Assembly: GCA_030248215.1 (NCBI GenBank)
Contig: JASANG010003384.1
Span: 1 to 64,000 of the forward strand
Length of the DNA: 64,000 nucleotides
Direction of reading: 5' to 3'
Source of the DNA: Enoplolaimus lenunculus
Taxonomy: Eukaryota > Nematoda > Enoplea > Enoplida > Thoracostomopsidae
The notes under the pieces are model-generated. The model was not told the DNA's origin and did not search any database. It worked only from the letters and a program-made list of their open reading frames with translations. This document shows, piece after piece, positions 46,566-58,796 of this stretch (position 1 is the stretch's first letter; each line of letters opens with the position of its first letter). Both the position numbers and the translations under genes were made by a program.

Positions 46566-47289
46566 CTAATACCTAGCTTTGTGTTAACAGAGGTTCTGCA
46601 CAGAACCTTCATTAGTTTCAAAATGAAGGTTAATGTTAGGTTTGGTGTTTTACTCTTTTAAAGCGTTCAAATTTTTTGTTTTAAATTGCAAGCCTTGCTT
46701 TACAGAAAAATTTCCAGTTATTTTACTAACATTATGTTTCTAAATCACAACAGAAAGGCACTGCCCGTTTCAAACCGCATCTGTGACGCGTCGGTACGGA
46801 CGCCAACGGTACCATATATTTTCTTAGCGAACAATAGTTTCAAAGTCCAATGATGTAAGTTAATTTAATAGTGGTAATACAAATTTTAGCTTTATAAATC
46901 TAAGATGCACTCTACTCGCTTCCTCTGCTCCAAACAACAATTTTCTGCACCTTATGTTTGTTCACTTAACTTTTAAGCTATAAGTATAGCTTGTTTGAGT
47001 AAGGAGACCGGTTAGCGCAGAAACCATGCGCGTACGCTATTTTGCTCTTCTTTAGTAGTGTTAAAAATTTGAATGCATACGCTTACCTTAAAAAACTTTA
47101 ACAATTTCGGTTAATGTCTAGAAATAAGGCCGAAACATTAGCATAAGCATACTCCTACACCTTAGCCTAAGCAACAAATAATCTAGAGCTTAGGTTTATT
47201 ACATTACAGTCCCGCAGGAAAACGGTCCATCTCTGATCTACACACGGGTCATAACTTCAAATATTATCCTTCGAAGTAGGATTTTGTCG

Positions 47290-47770
47290 AATTTCAGCTC
47301 GTCGTACCGACACCGTTTTATAAAATTTTAATGGAACCGTATCATACGTCTAGGTATGGTGGCTATGTGGCGTATGATAGGGTTCTGGCCAAGATGTTGA
47401 GGAAAATTACTGGCCGTCGATTGCGAATTAAGTGATCGTAGCGTTCCGTGCGCTTGTTTTAAACTGGGTCCAAATCGGTGTGGTTATTTGGAGCCGATTA
47501 AAGCGATAACACCGTTTCATATGATTGGTGTCGGGAAAAATCAGTTAATGGTAACGGATACGTTTGCAACACCAAAAACCGGCAGAAAATATTGTAAAAT
47601 TGATTTCGGATGAAATTGTCCCTGCACACGGCGTACCGCGTGTGACTTTGTCTGATCAGGGCCGGCGTTTATCTCGGAATTATACAAGAACGAGATGGCC
47701 GCGTTGGGGTCACGGTTACTTTATAGTACACCTTATCACCATGAAGCACTTCGGATCCAGTCAACGTGAC
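47290..47770 (+). mobile_element. fossil fragment of a Ty3/gypsy-type retrotransposon pol (integrase region)
   Basis: Short stretches resemble the zinc-binding and core parts of a retroelement integrase, for example IVKLISDEIVPAHGVPRV followed by a SDQG motif. No LTRs, gag, protease or reverse transcriptase are visible nearby. The piece is broken, with several breaks, and looks old. It is not a functional element. Confidence 0.6.
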
Positions 47771-48714
47771 TTATAGGTCGGTGTCTTTCAGTTGGTCTTA
47801 GTAGCAACATCGCGTTGTCTTGTGCATACTGGTGACCGCCACAAGCGACGTCACTCTATACATCACATAGTATATATCTCACACACTATTTCAAAAAGCT
47901 TTGACGTATGGCAATAAAACTCATTTATTGTCATTGTATTGTTTTTATAATGTGCAGTATTACTAGTTGCAGGACGTCTGCGGTTGTCGGCCACGAATAT
48001 CACTTGGCGAATTAGTTTAATTCGTTGTGTTCATTCTTATTTCCGTTTCGGTCAAGAAATGTCTCGTTCTCGGTCAATTTTTGATCATTAAAGAAAAAAG
48101 TTTAAATTGTTAAAGTAAATTAGTTTAATTCTTTTTTGAAGGTTCTTGCGTTTTTCAAAGTTTTTGGTGTTTTTCTTAATATCTACTCGTAGATATTGTG
48201 CAACTATGAAAATTCAAAGTAGGTGGCAGTGTGGTACAGCCATGTAAACTGGCACCACAGGGACCTCCTAAGTCTCTTTTTCCTAATTCGGTCTTAAACA
48301 GCGCTTTCATAATATATATATTGTATTTATATTGGTTTATAAGCTAGTATTATAGGACATGGCGTAAAGTGTTATTTTAGATTCAGCTATTTGGAAATTA
48401 TATGTTGTAAACCAGTTATGCGCCGTTCAAAGAGATGAGCCATTTATAAGTAGCTTTAGCTATCTTCATAATTATTATTAATTCGGAATACTTAGCGTTG
48501 CTATATGCAACATATCGTGTGAGCACATTCTGGGGAATTATAATTAATGTAACTGAAGTTGACTTGCGTTGGAGTTTAACTGGAGTTAGGAGTTAAGGAG
48601 TTTAGGAGTCACCGGAGCTGCTGGAGTGGTGTTGGAGTATTACCGGAGTGATTTATTGGAGTGGTATTAGTATTAGTGCTTGGAGATTACAGTTTACTTG
48701 TAGTGATTTAGGAG

Positions 48715-49048
48715 TTGTGATAAGTTGGGTAGGCAAGGGTACGACAGTTTTTTCAGTTTTTAGTTCTCAGCAGCTGAAAAGGAGGGACGCTACCAATTGG
48801 TTTCGAACTCGGTCGACAGATTTTTCAGTCCAGCGCGCTATCCACTGAGCCACGCCGCCTCACAATCAACTGCTGAGTTTTTCTGTTTTCATGCCTTACA
48901 AGAACCTCAACATTATACACATGTATCTTGGTTCTTCAATGTTTTACTGCTGCTGCATATGAAGACACTACGTATGCAGTAGTGTTTTTACCGATGAACA
49001 GTATCAGCATGAGGTTATTATTTGCCTCCATGCATCCGCATGTCACAT
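48715..49048 (-). mobile_element. tRNA-derived SINE, direct copy 1
   Basis: Read on the minus strand, a tRNA-like head carries an A-box-like GTGGCTCAGTGGATAGCGCG and a B-box-like GAGTTCGAAACC (about 48865-48795). A body follows ending in ATGTGACATGCGGATGCATGG at the high-coordinate side. A near-identical copy follows at 49145-49478 and an inverted, interrupted copy at 52081-52405. Confidence 0.7.
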
Positions 49049-49144
49049 CCCCCGGTTTTTCTACAAGGTCGTCCCTTTTCCGCCAATTTATGTATTTTGG
49101 GTTCGACCGCGGCTGTTTGCATTGCGGTCCAGTCGTGGTCACCA

Positions 49145-49478
49145 TGTGATAAGTTGGGTAGGCTAGGGTACGACAGTTTTTTCAGTTTTTAGTTCTCAGC
49201 AGCTGAAAATGACGGACGCTCCCAATTGGTTTCGAACTCGGTCGACAGATTTTTCAGTCCAGCGCGCTATCCACTGAGCCACGCCGCCTCACAATCAACT
49301 GCTGAGTTTTTCTGTTTTTATGCCTTATAAGAGCCTCAACATTATACACATGTATCTTGGTTCTTCAATGTTTTTACTGCTGCTGCATATGAAGGCACTA
49401 CATATGCAGCAGTGTTTTTACCGATGTACAGCATCAGCACGAGGTTATTATTTGCCTCCATGCATCCGCATGTCACAT
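49145..49478 (-). mobile_element. tRNA-derived SINE, direct copy 2
   Basis: It is about 334 bp, nearly identical to 48715-49048 and in the same orientation, separated from it by 96 bp. The pair looks like a local duplication rather than two independent insertions. Confidence 0.7.
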
Positions 49479-50144
49479 TAAATATTAGTGTAAAGTTAAT
49501 CACTTGCGCTGATATTTACCAGAGTAATACTTATTTCGTTGTTTAGTAAACTGTTACAACCGGCCGCGTCTAAACCAGAGCGGAGGTTCCCACAAGCCGA
49601 ATGGTATTACGGACACACACCAAATACCTTGTAAAACCGACACACAGATTCACAGCGAAATTTTATTCAACAGCATCACTTATTCACCAATACAGCAATA
49701 CTGAAACTCAAGTACACACCAGGGTACCAGTAGAATTAATTTATGGTACATTTTATCAGCAGTAATTCGGTGTTGAATTTTCAATACCGGTTCATGTTCC
49801 TTTTCTTCCGACAAAAAAACTTCAAATGCTTTTCCTGCTGCTGTTATATACCGGCTAACATAGTTTATGTTCTGTTTCGACCACTATATCTTCCTCAAAA
49901 ATTGAACTATCTTTTTGTAAAGAATACCTATTCCAAAAATTCCGTTATAATTTTCCGTACTAGCTACACAATTTCAAATCGACTGGAGAAAGGAAGCCCA
50001 ATTAACCATGAAACGTCAAAACTCCGAATCCACCTCTTAATTGCATTCCGCCCGGATTGAAAACAAATCTGACTTGAAAGGGTATGACTGTATGACACAA
50101 GTTACATATTGTGGTAAATTCGTGCTGTTTTTTAATTCATATGT

Positions 50145-50202
50145 CTTTTTCTTCTTCTTCTTATTCTTCTTGTTCTTCTTCTTCTTGTTCTTCTTCTTCT
50201 TC

Positions 50203-50234
<32 letters not shown>

Positions 50235-50333
50235 CTTCTTCTTCTTCTTCTTCTTCTTCTTCTTCTTCTTCTTTTCTTCTTCTTCTTCGTCTTCTCCTTC
50301 TTTTTCTTTTTTTTCTTCTTCTTCTTCATATTC
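50145..50333. repeat. (TTC)n / (GAA)n microsatellite
   Basis: A nearly uninterrupted polypyrimidine tract of about 190 bp made of TTC with scattered TTG, TAC and CGT units. The long frames across it (poly-Phe, poly-Ser, poly-Lys/Arg) are repeat translations, not genes. It ends about 200 bp before the ALDH6A1 start codon. Confidence 0.97.
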
Positions 50334-50529
50334 GTATTCCCAGGTAAATCACTTAGCTAGTTATAAGTCGACGAATATTTAAAGGTTAGATAGTTGTGGC
50401 TCGGTTGCAAGGACAGTGTGGTTGTCACACTTTTGAACTTAAGTGTAGCTGTGTATGATGAGAATCGCGTGTGCTTGTGTTATGTTTTAGGGTACCACTT
50501 ACAAATTTTTTGAAATGATTATAAACAAA

Positions 50530-53500
50530 ATGATTGTGCAATCATCAAAAGTTTTCAGTCGGTTTGTAAGTTGCTATAATTAAATCGGTACTATTCGATG
50601 AAGCTTTGCTTTCTAGCATCGGAATGCTGATGGTCAATAAACGACTCATATAATAATTCTGAAAAACTCTTATTAACTAAATACATATTTTATGTTGTTT
50701 GTTTTAAAACGTTGCAGAACCAACACTGTAAGCATGTGAGACATGCTTGTCCTGGTGCATATGCGATAAATGTAATGCACATTGTGTTGTACAGTCGATA
50801 CATATAGTCGACGAAAAATGCAGTTGGAGAGGCGGGCTACGTGGCGCAGTGGTAGAGGGCTCGCTTAAGTATCCATAGGCTGAGAGTTCGATCCCCGCTC
50901 TAGCCCGCTTTTCCAGCTGCTTAGTAAAGAGGTCTGATGTCCCTCAGTTCCAACCTAGACTGACATGGGGGCTACTCCGTGGATCGAACACGGGACCTCT
51001 CGCAAATAGGATGGACGGTCAAGGAACGACGTTGTTGAAAATAAGGGCATTTAAGCATGTGAGACATGCTTGTCCTGGTGCATATGCAATAAATGCAATG
51101 CACATTGTATTGTACAGTCGACACATATAGTCGAAGAAAAATGCAGTTGGAGAGGAGGGCTACGTGGCGCAGTGGTAGAGTGCTCGCTTAAGTATCCATA
51201 GGCTGAGAGTTCGATCCCCGCTCTAGCCCGCTTTTCCAGCTGCTTAGTAAAGAGGCTGATGTCCCTCAGTTCCAACCTAGACTGACAAACACTAATACTT
51301 AAGTTTATATGTTCTGTGCTGTTTCGGTTTCATTAATTTAACGTTTAGGCATTTATTTTTAGGTCAGTAGTGGTACACTATGTCGGTTGTCGTCTACTGC
51401 AACTGTAAGTAATGTGTCATTCGTGGTGTTCTGGTCTGCAAATAATATCGCCATTTTGATAATCAAGAAATTTAACAGATCATCTTGTTTGTTACAATGC
51501 AAAAATGATTCAAAATGTGTAAACTATTTTTCCTGTTCAAAATTTATCTTTTAAAATTTAGTAAAACCTGCGTCTTGACTGTTTTATGCCTTAATTCCGG
51601 TAAGTTATAAATGTAATGTGATCATTTTCATTTGATTTTCACCAAGTGGAAAAATTTTAGAGAGGCTTTGAAAAATTTGGACATAGTTGGGCCCATCGCA
51701 TTGTATTTATGCACGGTTTTACGTATAGTTGTTATTGTAGACCATGTTGTGGCTAGATGGCATAGTTTTTTGTAGACCAAGTTGTGGCTAGATGGCCGCG
51801 CAGTCGAATCAAAAACCTCCGACTGGATAGATTTGTATGATCCTGTAATTTTAACTTTACTTATATTTTGATGTTTATCTTCGTGCAGTATATTTTATTG
51901 TGCAACCGTGTAACAGTCTTTGGTTTTGCCAAAGAAAATTAATAACATTTAAATGGGAAATGAAGTTTAACTGAGTGTATTTATTTCCATTGATGCGATA
52001 AACGTAGTTTAGGTAATTTTTTAGCTGTTCATTCTCAAATTGTGTTAGCAGTACAAAATCATGCGTCCGGTATTTAGCAATGTGACATGCGGATGCATGG
52101 AGGCAAAATGAAACCTCATACTAATGCATCACATCGGTAAAACTTTGATGCATATGTAGTGCCTTGTTGTTGTTGTTGTTGAACCAGTCCTCCATTCCGT
52201 TGTCATTGTTGAGTAGGCAGCCCTAGGGCTGTTGCAGCACGCACGGGATGATTCCATAGGTCCCATATGCAGAAGCGGTAAAAACACTGACGAACCAAGA
52301 TGCATGTGTATGTTGAGGTTCTGGTAAGGCATAAAAACAGAAAAACTAGCAGTTGATTGTGAGGCAGCGTGGCTCAGTGGCTAGCGCGCTGGGCTGATAT
52401 CTGCCGAACGACTTCCAACTATCCTTGGAACGTGCCTTATTTTCAGCTAGGAATAGGAATTGAACCCTTGTTTGTATTACTTCCGGCCGAAAATGAATTC
52501 CGATAGAACCTTGTTTTTCGACTAGCAATCAATGTCTGTTTTTAGGAAATCTTTTCGAATGCTGTGATGAGGCTAAAATTCATGTCTTGATATGACTCAT
52601 GAAATTTTAGACTATTCGTACTATCTGAGCATTCGTATTATTCGAGGTTATAATGCCAGGTGGTTTTATTGGCTTCGAGTCTGTGCTGACATTTTACTGC
52701 ACTGTTGGGCAAAAGCTTTCTAGCGAATGATCGTATTTGCAACTCTACAACTGTATAATGATTAAATAAACATCAACGACGTTTAGGATTTTTATTGGTA
52801 ATTTCAAGTGCATGTTACCGCTTATTTCTGTTGCTTTTGTTCTTACTCAAGGCAACAAATAATCTGTTAACCAAAGTCCCGAAAGCAACTCAATACGAAA
52901 TGGAAACCGCGGTTAAGTCATGCCAGCGTGCTTTTGAAACTTGGAGCGAAACATCGATTATGCAACGACAACAAGTGATGTTCAAATTTGCTGAACTGAT
53001 AAGGAAAAATATGGTTTGTTGATAGATTTTTTGTTGCACTAACGTAGCCGTATAACACAGTTTCGTTTAGCTATATCAGCCATTGTTGAACCATTGATAA
53101 GATACGCTTAATACTTCTATTGTTCAGCTTTTAACGGTAAGTGATTTTTCATTGAGGTTTAGTATTGTCATACTGTAAAGAGAAAGAGTACTGTGAGAAT
53201 TTTGGCTGTCTTATTTATTGTGTTATATAATAGGTCTAATAGACAATTTGATAATTATAAGGTGTAGCTGCTTGTAAACGCCTAACGAGGGATTGCGGAT
53301 GTGTGCCTTCCGGCCCTCCCATGATGAAAGTTTTGCAATGCAAATAATTCGTCTAAAGTTACAATGTGTTTTCTGTCCAAATAGGTTGGAAATATGACGA
53401 GGTTACAACACAGATTTAAAAATTTTGTGCTTTCGCCGCCATTGGACAATTTAACTGTAAAAAATTATAACATTTCGCAACACAAAAGAATCTTTTCCCG

Positions 53501-56500
53501 CCCGCCAAATCCTGGTTCCGCCGCTGTCCATGGTATATTTTCTCAAATTTTTTCGTTTAATTTTTTGTTTCGGTACGTATCAGCTGTCTTATGTTCAGAG
53601 CATTGTCAAGAATTTCTTTCAGGAAGATTTGGCTGCCAGTATTACACAAGAACAGGGTAAAACGCTACTGGATGCTGAAGGCGATGTTTTGCGTGGTTTA
53701 CGTAAGGTTTTAAGCATTAATTATTGAGTGTTGACAACTGATCTGTCCTGTTGAATTATACATTCAACTAGAAATGCAACGTAATTTGCATCAAGCAGAT
53801 TTTGTTGCACAAGAAATTTTGTTTTCGGATCTGTATCTTATACATATGGGTAAGAAGCAGGTGTTCACCGGAATTCTTGTTCTGGTTAGTATTTCTACAA
53901 AATTTATTTCTACAAAATTTCAACTCCTGTTCCGGCATTCGGAGACGCAAAACGCGGAATGTTTTACATCAGAAAGTTTTTTTAAAATGTATTTTAATTT
54001 TAATTTTGGTAAATAGGGTATTCTCGTGGAGGAGTCACTGTTGTTGCTCAAGGCGTAATTGTATTCTCGGTAGTAGTACCTATGCACGACCTGATCGATT
54101 CCTAATCGTGCGTTGAATATTTACGATATATCGGTAATTTGTTTCAGAATACCAGCTAAATAAAATTAGAGCATTGCTTTTCTACCTTCAAAACTAATAA
54201 TGTTTAATGAACTTGCGATGTAGGCTCTAGAAAACGGTCAATTTGTGTTTGTTTAGAATTTATTTTGTGTTATAGAAGTTGTGGAACATGCGACTGGTAT
54301 TACAACACTGCAACTAGGAGAAACAATGCCGAATATCAGTAAAGATATGGATTTACATAGTTATCGCGTTCCGCTTGGTGTCACCGCCGGTATTACGCCT
54401 TTCAATTTTCCAGCTATGATACCTTTGTGGGTAAGGGTATGGATGCGAAACGTAGTTGCCAGCAGGGTTCCAACTGAGTTTTCTTTAATCGGACTGCGCC
54501 TTACAGCTGCGATACAGTAGTTCCACTTATATTTTTGTCTTTTGAAAATATATTATTTATAACAACTGTTGACAGTTCTATACGCCACATTAGCAGCAAC
54601 GGCTAAGTTTTTAATTGAAAATTCCCACAGATGGATGTGCAAGGAACAGAGAATGTAGTCGAAAATTAGCAATTGAATGTAAATGAGAGTACTGTCAGCG
54701 CACATCATTGGGTGGCTTTCAGATAAAGTCTGATTTTTATTTACCTTTTCAGATGTTTCCTGTTTCCCTGGTTTGCGGCAATACAATGGTGCTCAAGCCG
54801 TCAGAACGTGATCCTGGATGCACAATGATATTGATGGAGCTGTTTAAAGAAGCTGGCATTCCAGATGGCTGTGTTAACGTTATTCATGGAGCGCATGAGG
54901 GTAATAATTTTTTCAAGTTTATTGTAATATTTTTCAACGGTGGACAATATTAGACACGGTCGAGGAACAAAAGCAACAGAGCGCCACGCTAAACCATGTA
55001 TGCTCAAGGAGAATTCAAGGACAAAGTTTTGTATCTTTGCTTGAGTTTTAATAATACGGTCCGCGCGACGACCTTAAATCAAACCACGGACGTCTTGCAC
55101 TCGGGTTATCCATGCTAGCATTACACAACACGTTCGATTGCAATAACTTCTTGTTTCGTAATATGTGCACAAATATGGCATCTTTGCTTTGCATACCCTC
55201 ACTAACAGTGAACACATACCGGCAGTGTGTTTGTTGGTCTGTGTTTGTGTTTTTTACGTTGCATATTGATGCACTTATGACTTTCTGTATTTGCTGCTGT
55301 AGTGTCATGACCATTAATTTTGCGTAAAACGTAGGCTTGTTTTGGGAATTTTTAGCTGTTGATTTCATTTGCGACCATCCTGCAATTAAAGCAATTTCGT
55401 TTGTTGGATCAGATGCTGCTGTAAGTTTGCTGAGGTAAACGATGCTAAAAGTTCCGTAGCTTTTGTGGTCCGTTATATTCTGTGTTGTGTTGGTCGTAAA
55501 ACCAACATATTTTTGGTTATTTCATATAATGTTCTTTCCTGAAACGTTTAAATCAATGTTGCGAAACTAGTCGCTAATCGCCGTCTTAGTTGCTTTGATC
55601 GCTGGTGATTCTTGCACTTTTTCACTTTAGGGTACGTACATATACGAACGTGGGTCACGGAATGGAAAACGCGTTCAGTCGAATATGGGGGCCAAAAATC
55701 ACGGTGTGGTTATGCCGGACGCGAATAAAGAACACACCTTAACGCAGGTTCGTATTGGTAATTGATTTGAGTGCTAAATTTGTAATACGAGTTTTGCTTT
55801 TTCTCGATTGCATGTCTTAATTCCGGCGTATACGCAGGATTTGGTCCTGATGGTCCACTATGGGGGAGTTCCGGGATGGTTGTAAACATTTCCGGGGGGT
55901 AGCAAGCCATTTGTGAGTGTCATGATCGCGGTTATCAGAGTGATTTAAAATATTAAGCAACAGCAGTACCAAACGTGCTACAAAAAGCTATTAAAATTTT
56001 TTGAAAATGACTTAGAGAAATAACGCGACTCGAACCAATACACAATATATCATGGTTATCGTGAGATACAGACTGTCGGACCTCTCCTGCTTACGTCATT
56101 GCATCAATTGTGTTGGCTGAAACATACGGTATTTCTCAAAGTTTTGTCAATAAATATTTATATTCCGTTAGTTTTACGATCAATTTACAACCTGATTTTT
56201 AGTTAAATAGTAATCATAGCGCTATTTTATTGTTGTCTCTGTGTAGCTGTGCGGCGCTGCGTTTGGTGCCGCAGGACAACGATGCATGGCGTTATCGACA
56301 GCCGTATTTGTTGGTGAAGCACAGAATTGGATTCCAGACTTGATGAATAAAGCAAAAGCGTTGAAAGTGAATGCTGGTAAGTTGAATTTTTAAGTCTTTC
56401 AAAAGAGATTACACTATACCTTATTCTCTTGCTGGGCAATTTTTTGTAATACTATAATTTTTTCTCACCGCCAGTTTGGTGAATAGCTGACAATGTCTTA

Positions 56501-57999
56501 AAACATAGACATGCCTGACCTGACAATCTTTGGAGCAACTAATGAAAAGCTTTCTCGCAGAAATTTCTAATTATTCGAAGACTGTCTGACTTTAATATAA
56601 GCCCGTCTGTCAAGAAGACGATTGTCTGAGTAAACTATTGAGTTTTACTTTATTATGTTATAACGATTATTTTTAGGCCACGAACCTGGTGCTGATCTTG
56701 GGCCTGTGATATCAAAAGAAGCGAAGCAGCGGATTTGCAGTTTGATCGAATCTGGTGTTCAAGAAGGCGCGGAATTGGTTTTAGACGGCCGAAATGTAAC
56801 GGTGAAAGGATATGAAAATGGAAATTTTGTTGCACCTACAATTTTGAGTAACGTCAAGGTACAGTTGTGAGTGTGTGCAGTGATTACAATTTGTCATTTG
56901 TGTTTCAAATATTATTTAGTAATATTAGATTCAAATAATTCTGTTGTGAATGAGTAAGGTGTTGTGAATCAGATGAAAACAGAAAGATAAAACAACTCTC
57001 CGTCGTTGCAATGGATCACTGAAAGTGTAGGGTTCATCAAGCACTTTGGTTATAGGTAATAGTTAAAGAAAGTTCAGCACGCGAAATTCTCGAAATGTCT
57101 AAACTATTCCATCATTTCAGCCGAATATGAAGTGTTATAAAGAAGAAATTTTTGGACCAGTGCTTTGTATACTCAAAGCAGATACGCTGGATGATGCAGT
57201 AAAACTCGTGAACGATAACCCATACGGCAACGGAACTGCAATATTTACTAGCAACGGTGCAACTGCGCGAAAATTCACACAGAAGATTGACGTTGGTCAG
57301 GTAATATTGTTTGTATAATGGTTACATAGACTAATGATCGATGTGACTAAGATCTCTCTCTTTATAAGGCATGGAACACTAAATTGTGGTGTAGAATTTA
57401 CGTGGAAAAATGGCCCAGTGCGTATTGGATGACAAAATTTGATTTAGTCAATTGGATCATTGCTGTCTAAACACATGCGAACTTTTCACACCATATTTTT
57501 TTCATCACATTGCATAGTGATTTTTTATAACTTTAAGCACTATTTTGTGCTTTGATGACATTTACAAGAAAGTAATTAAATTAGGCCAAATGTAATATTT
57601 TCAGGTTGGAATCAACGTGCCCATTCCGGTTCCTTTGCCGATGTTTTCATTTACCGGATCACGAGGATCATTCCGTGGTGATACAAATTTCTACGGAAAA
57701 TCGGTAAATAAACTGATTTAGTTCTGGATTTTATAGCACACCAAATGACATAGGCGATTAATGCTGCAGTCAAGGTAAAATTGAGAATTCGTCAAACCAT
57801 TTCAAAGAGACAGCTAACTTTTTAAGCACATGGCGAGTGTAGTATGCTTAGAATTTATATTGTGAACAGCGCATTTTTGACCTTTTCTTTTTAGGGTATT
57901 CAATTTTACACACAAGTCAAAACAGTGACTCAGCTGTGGCGTGAAGCCGATACAGCACTTGATTCAAGAGCAGCAACTGCAATGCCTGTCAACCGATAA
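50530..57999 (+). CDS. ALDH6A1: methylmalonate-semialdehyde dehydrogenase (CoA-acylating), mitochondrial
   Basis: Converts malonate and methylmalonate semialdehydes to acetyl-CoA or propionyl-CoA in mitochondrial valine and pyrimidine breakdown. Exons (+): 50530-50565, 51363-51404, 51776-51844, 52852-53013, 53623-53701, 54276-54430, 54753-54900, 55356-55420, 55631-55747, 56247-56376, 56677-56858, 57121-57300, 57605-57703, 57895-57999. In frame, 522 aa. The N-terminus ([12 protein letters not shown], then [14 protein letters not shown]) is a basic, Ser-rich mitochondrial presequence; mature sequence starts near [13 protein letters not shown]. Catalytic Cys304 lies in [11 protein letters not shown], conserved Asn173 in [22 protein letters not shown] has Asn where most aldehyde dehydrogenases have the general-base Glu, a mark of this CoA-dependent family. 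The end [12 protein letters not shown] is typical. Possible poly(A) signals are at 58280 and 58373. Function is near certain; the first two exons rest on phase and presequence character. Confidence 0.96.
50729..50965 (+). mobile_element. tRNA-derived SINE in ALDH6A1 intron 1, copy 1
   Basis: It contains a 73-nt tRNA-like core at 50834-50906 with A-box TGGCGCAGTGG and B-box AGTTCGATCCC. The core starts GGGCTAC and ends CTAGCCC, but the anticodon and T stems do not pair well, so it is not called a tRNA gene. The flanking body is repeated in copy 2. Confidence 0.72.
51052..51286 (+). mobile_element. tRNA-derived SINE in ALDH6A1 intron 1, copy 2
   Basis: Direct repeat of 50729-50965 with few differences over 235 bp, including the same tRNA-like core. 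It lies about 75 bp before the second coding exon. The 86-bp piece between copies contains an inverted B-box-like GGATCGAACACGGGA. Confidence 0.72.
51734..51844 (+). other. duplicated 3' splice site upstream of ALDH6A1 exon 3
   Basis: TTATTGTAGACCATGTTGTG (from 51734) and TTTTGTAGACCAAGTTGTGG (from 51769) are tandem copies of acceptor plus exon start. The downstream one (exon 51776) gives [12 protein letters not shown], which fits the family; using the upstream AG runs into a stop. Confidence 0.75.
52081..52405 (+). mobile_element. inverted third copy of the 48715-type SINE, interrupted
   Basis: TGTGACATGCGGATGCATGG at the left and GGCAGCGTGGCTCAGTGGCT near the right match the two direct copies in opposite orientation. 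A roughly 100-bp insertion with (GTT)n and CCCTAGGGC interrupts it. It lies in the ALDH6A1 intron before exon 52852. Confidence 0.65.
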
Positions 58000-58796
58000 A
58001 GAATTTTTGAATTTTAGTTTTGTATCAGAATTCCAGCGTGTGTGTTTGCGTTGAAAAAATGTTTAATCAAGCAAGCTCGCACGTTATGATAGAACATTCA
58101 GGTGAATATTTGGCCCGAAATTGGTGGGTTATACAAAGGGAATTCGAACGTAGGTCGTAAACTTTCCATACTTTTTTATTTAAAGAATAATTTATCAATA
58201 GATTAACAGTTTGAAAAAGTTTTCAAACTTTGTTGGTTAAGAAAATAATAGGGAAACTTCTGGCATTTTGCTTTTGAGCAATAAATGGTGACCAGTAGGA
58301 TTCTGTGTATAGGTTAGTATAATTCTAAGCGTTCTTGGCGTCTGCTAAGTAGTAAGTATAATAACATTTTACAATAAAAAGCCACAATCAAGCGATATTT
58401 CAGTATTCAAATTAATATTTTGTCAAATTTGCTCTCGATACGTAGTGTAATAGTTTTACTTCACTTGGAATCGTATACACAGTCATGAAACTCTCATATA
58501 CATTTGAACCCAGGACTTTCGAATGGGAAGCGTTTAGCCGACCCCGAAAAGGGTTCTCATGTTTTATAGTGATTCTGTACTGCACATATGCTGGGCTCTT
58601 TGGTCTCGTATGTTGTGTGCACCATTGAATTGAACGTTATATGTCAAGGTAATGTTTGTGAACCTTATCTGATATACCTTATTTTATTTATTAAAACGAT
58701 CGTAGTGTTTCATTATTCTTGTGTGGCAGGGAAAAAATAATTAAAAAGTCACATGTATCGCAGTTTTTCCTTATTAGTTATAAATATTACAGAGTA

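Larger units (their letters stand above)
44402..50529. other. divergent intergenic region between neuferricin and ALDH6A1
   Basis: No gene of its own recognised. It should contain both promoters. It contains a two-copy tandem repeat rich in CCTAAG (45790-46165), a hAT-like MITE (46170-46565), a decayed TTAGGC-bearing element (47108-47252), a retroelement fossil (47290-47770), two direct copies of a tRNA-derived SINE (48715-49048, 49145-49478), and a long (TTC)n tract (50145-50333). Confidence 0.6.

Noticed and set aside
50041-50382. Open frames encoding poly-Phe, poly-Ser or poly-Lys/Arg
   Set aside because: Translations of the (TTC)n tract in different frames.
50834-50906. Possible tRNA gene
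   Set aside because: A and B boxes and acceptor ends are present, but the T and anticodon stems do not pair and the unit is embedded in a repeated body; called a SINE head instead.
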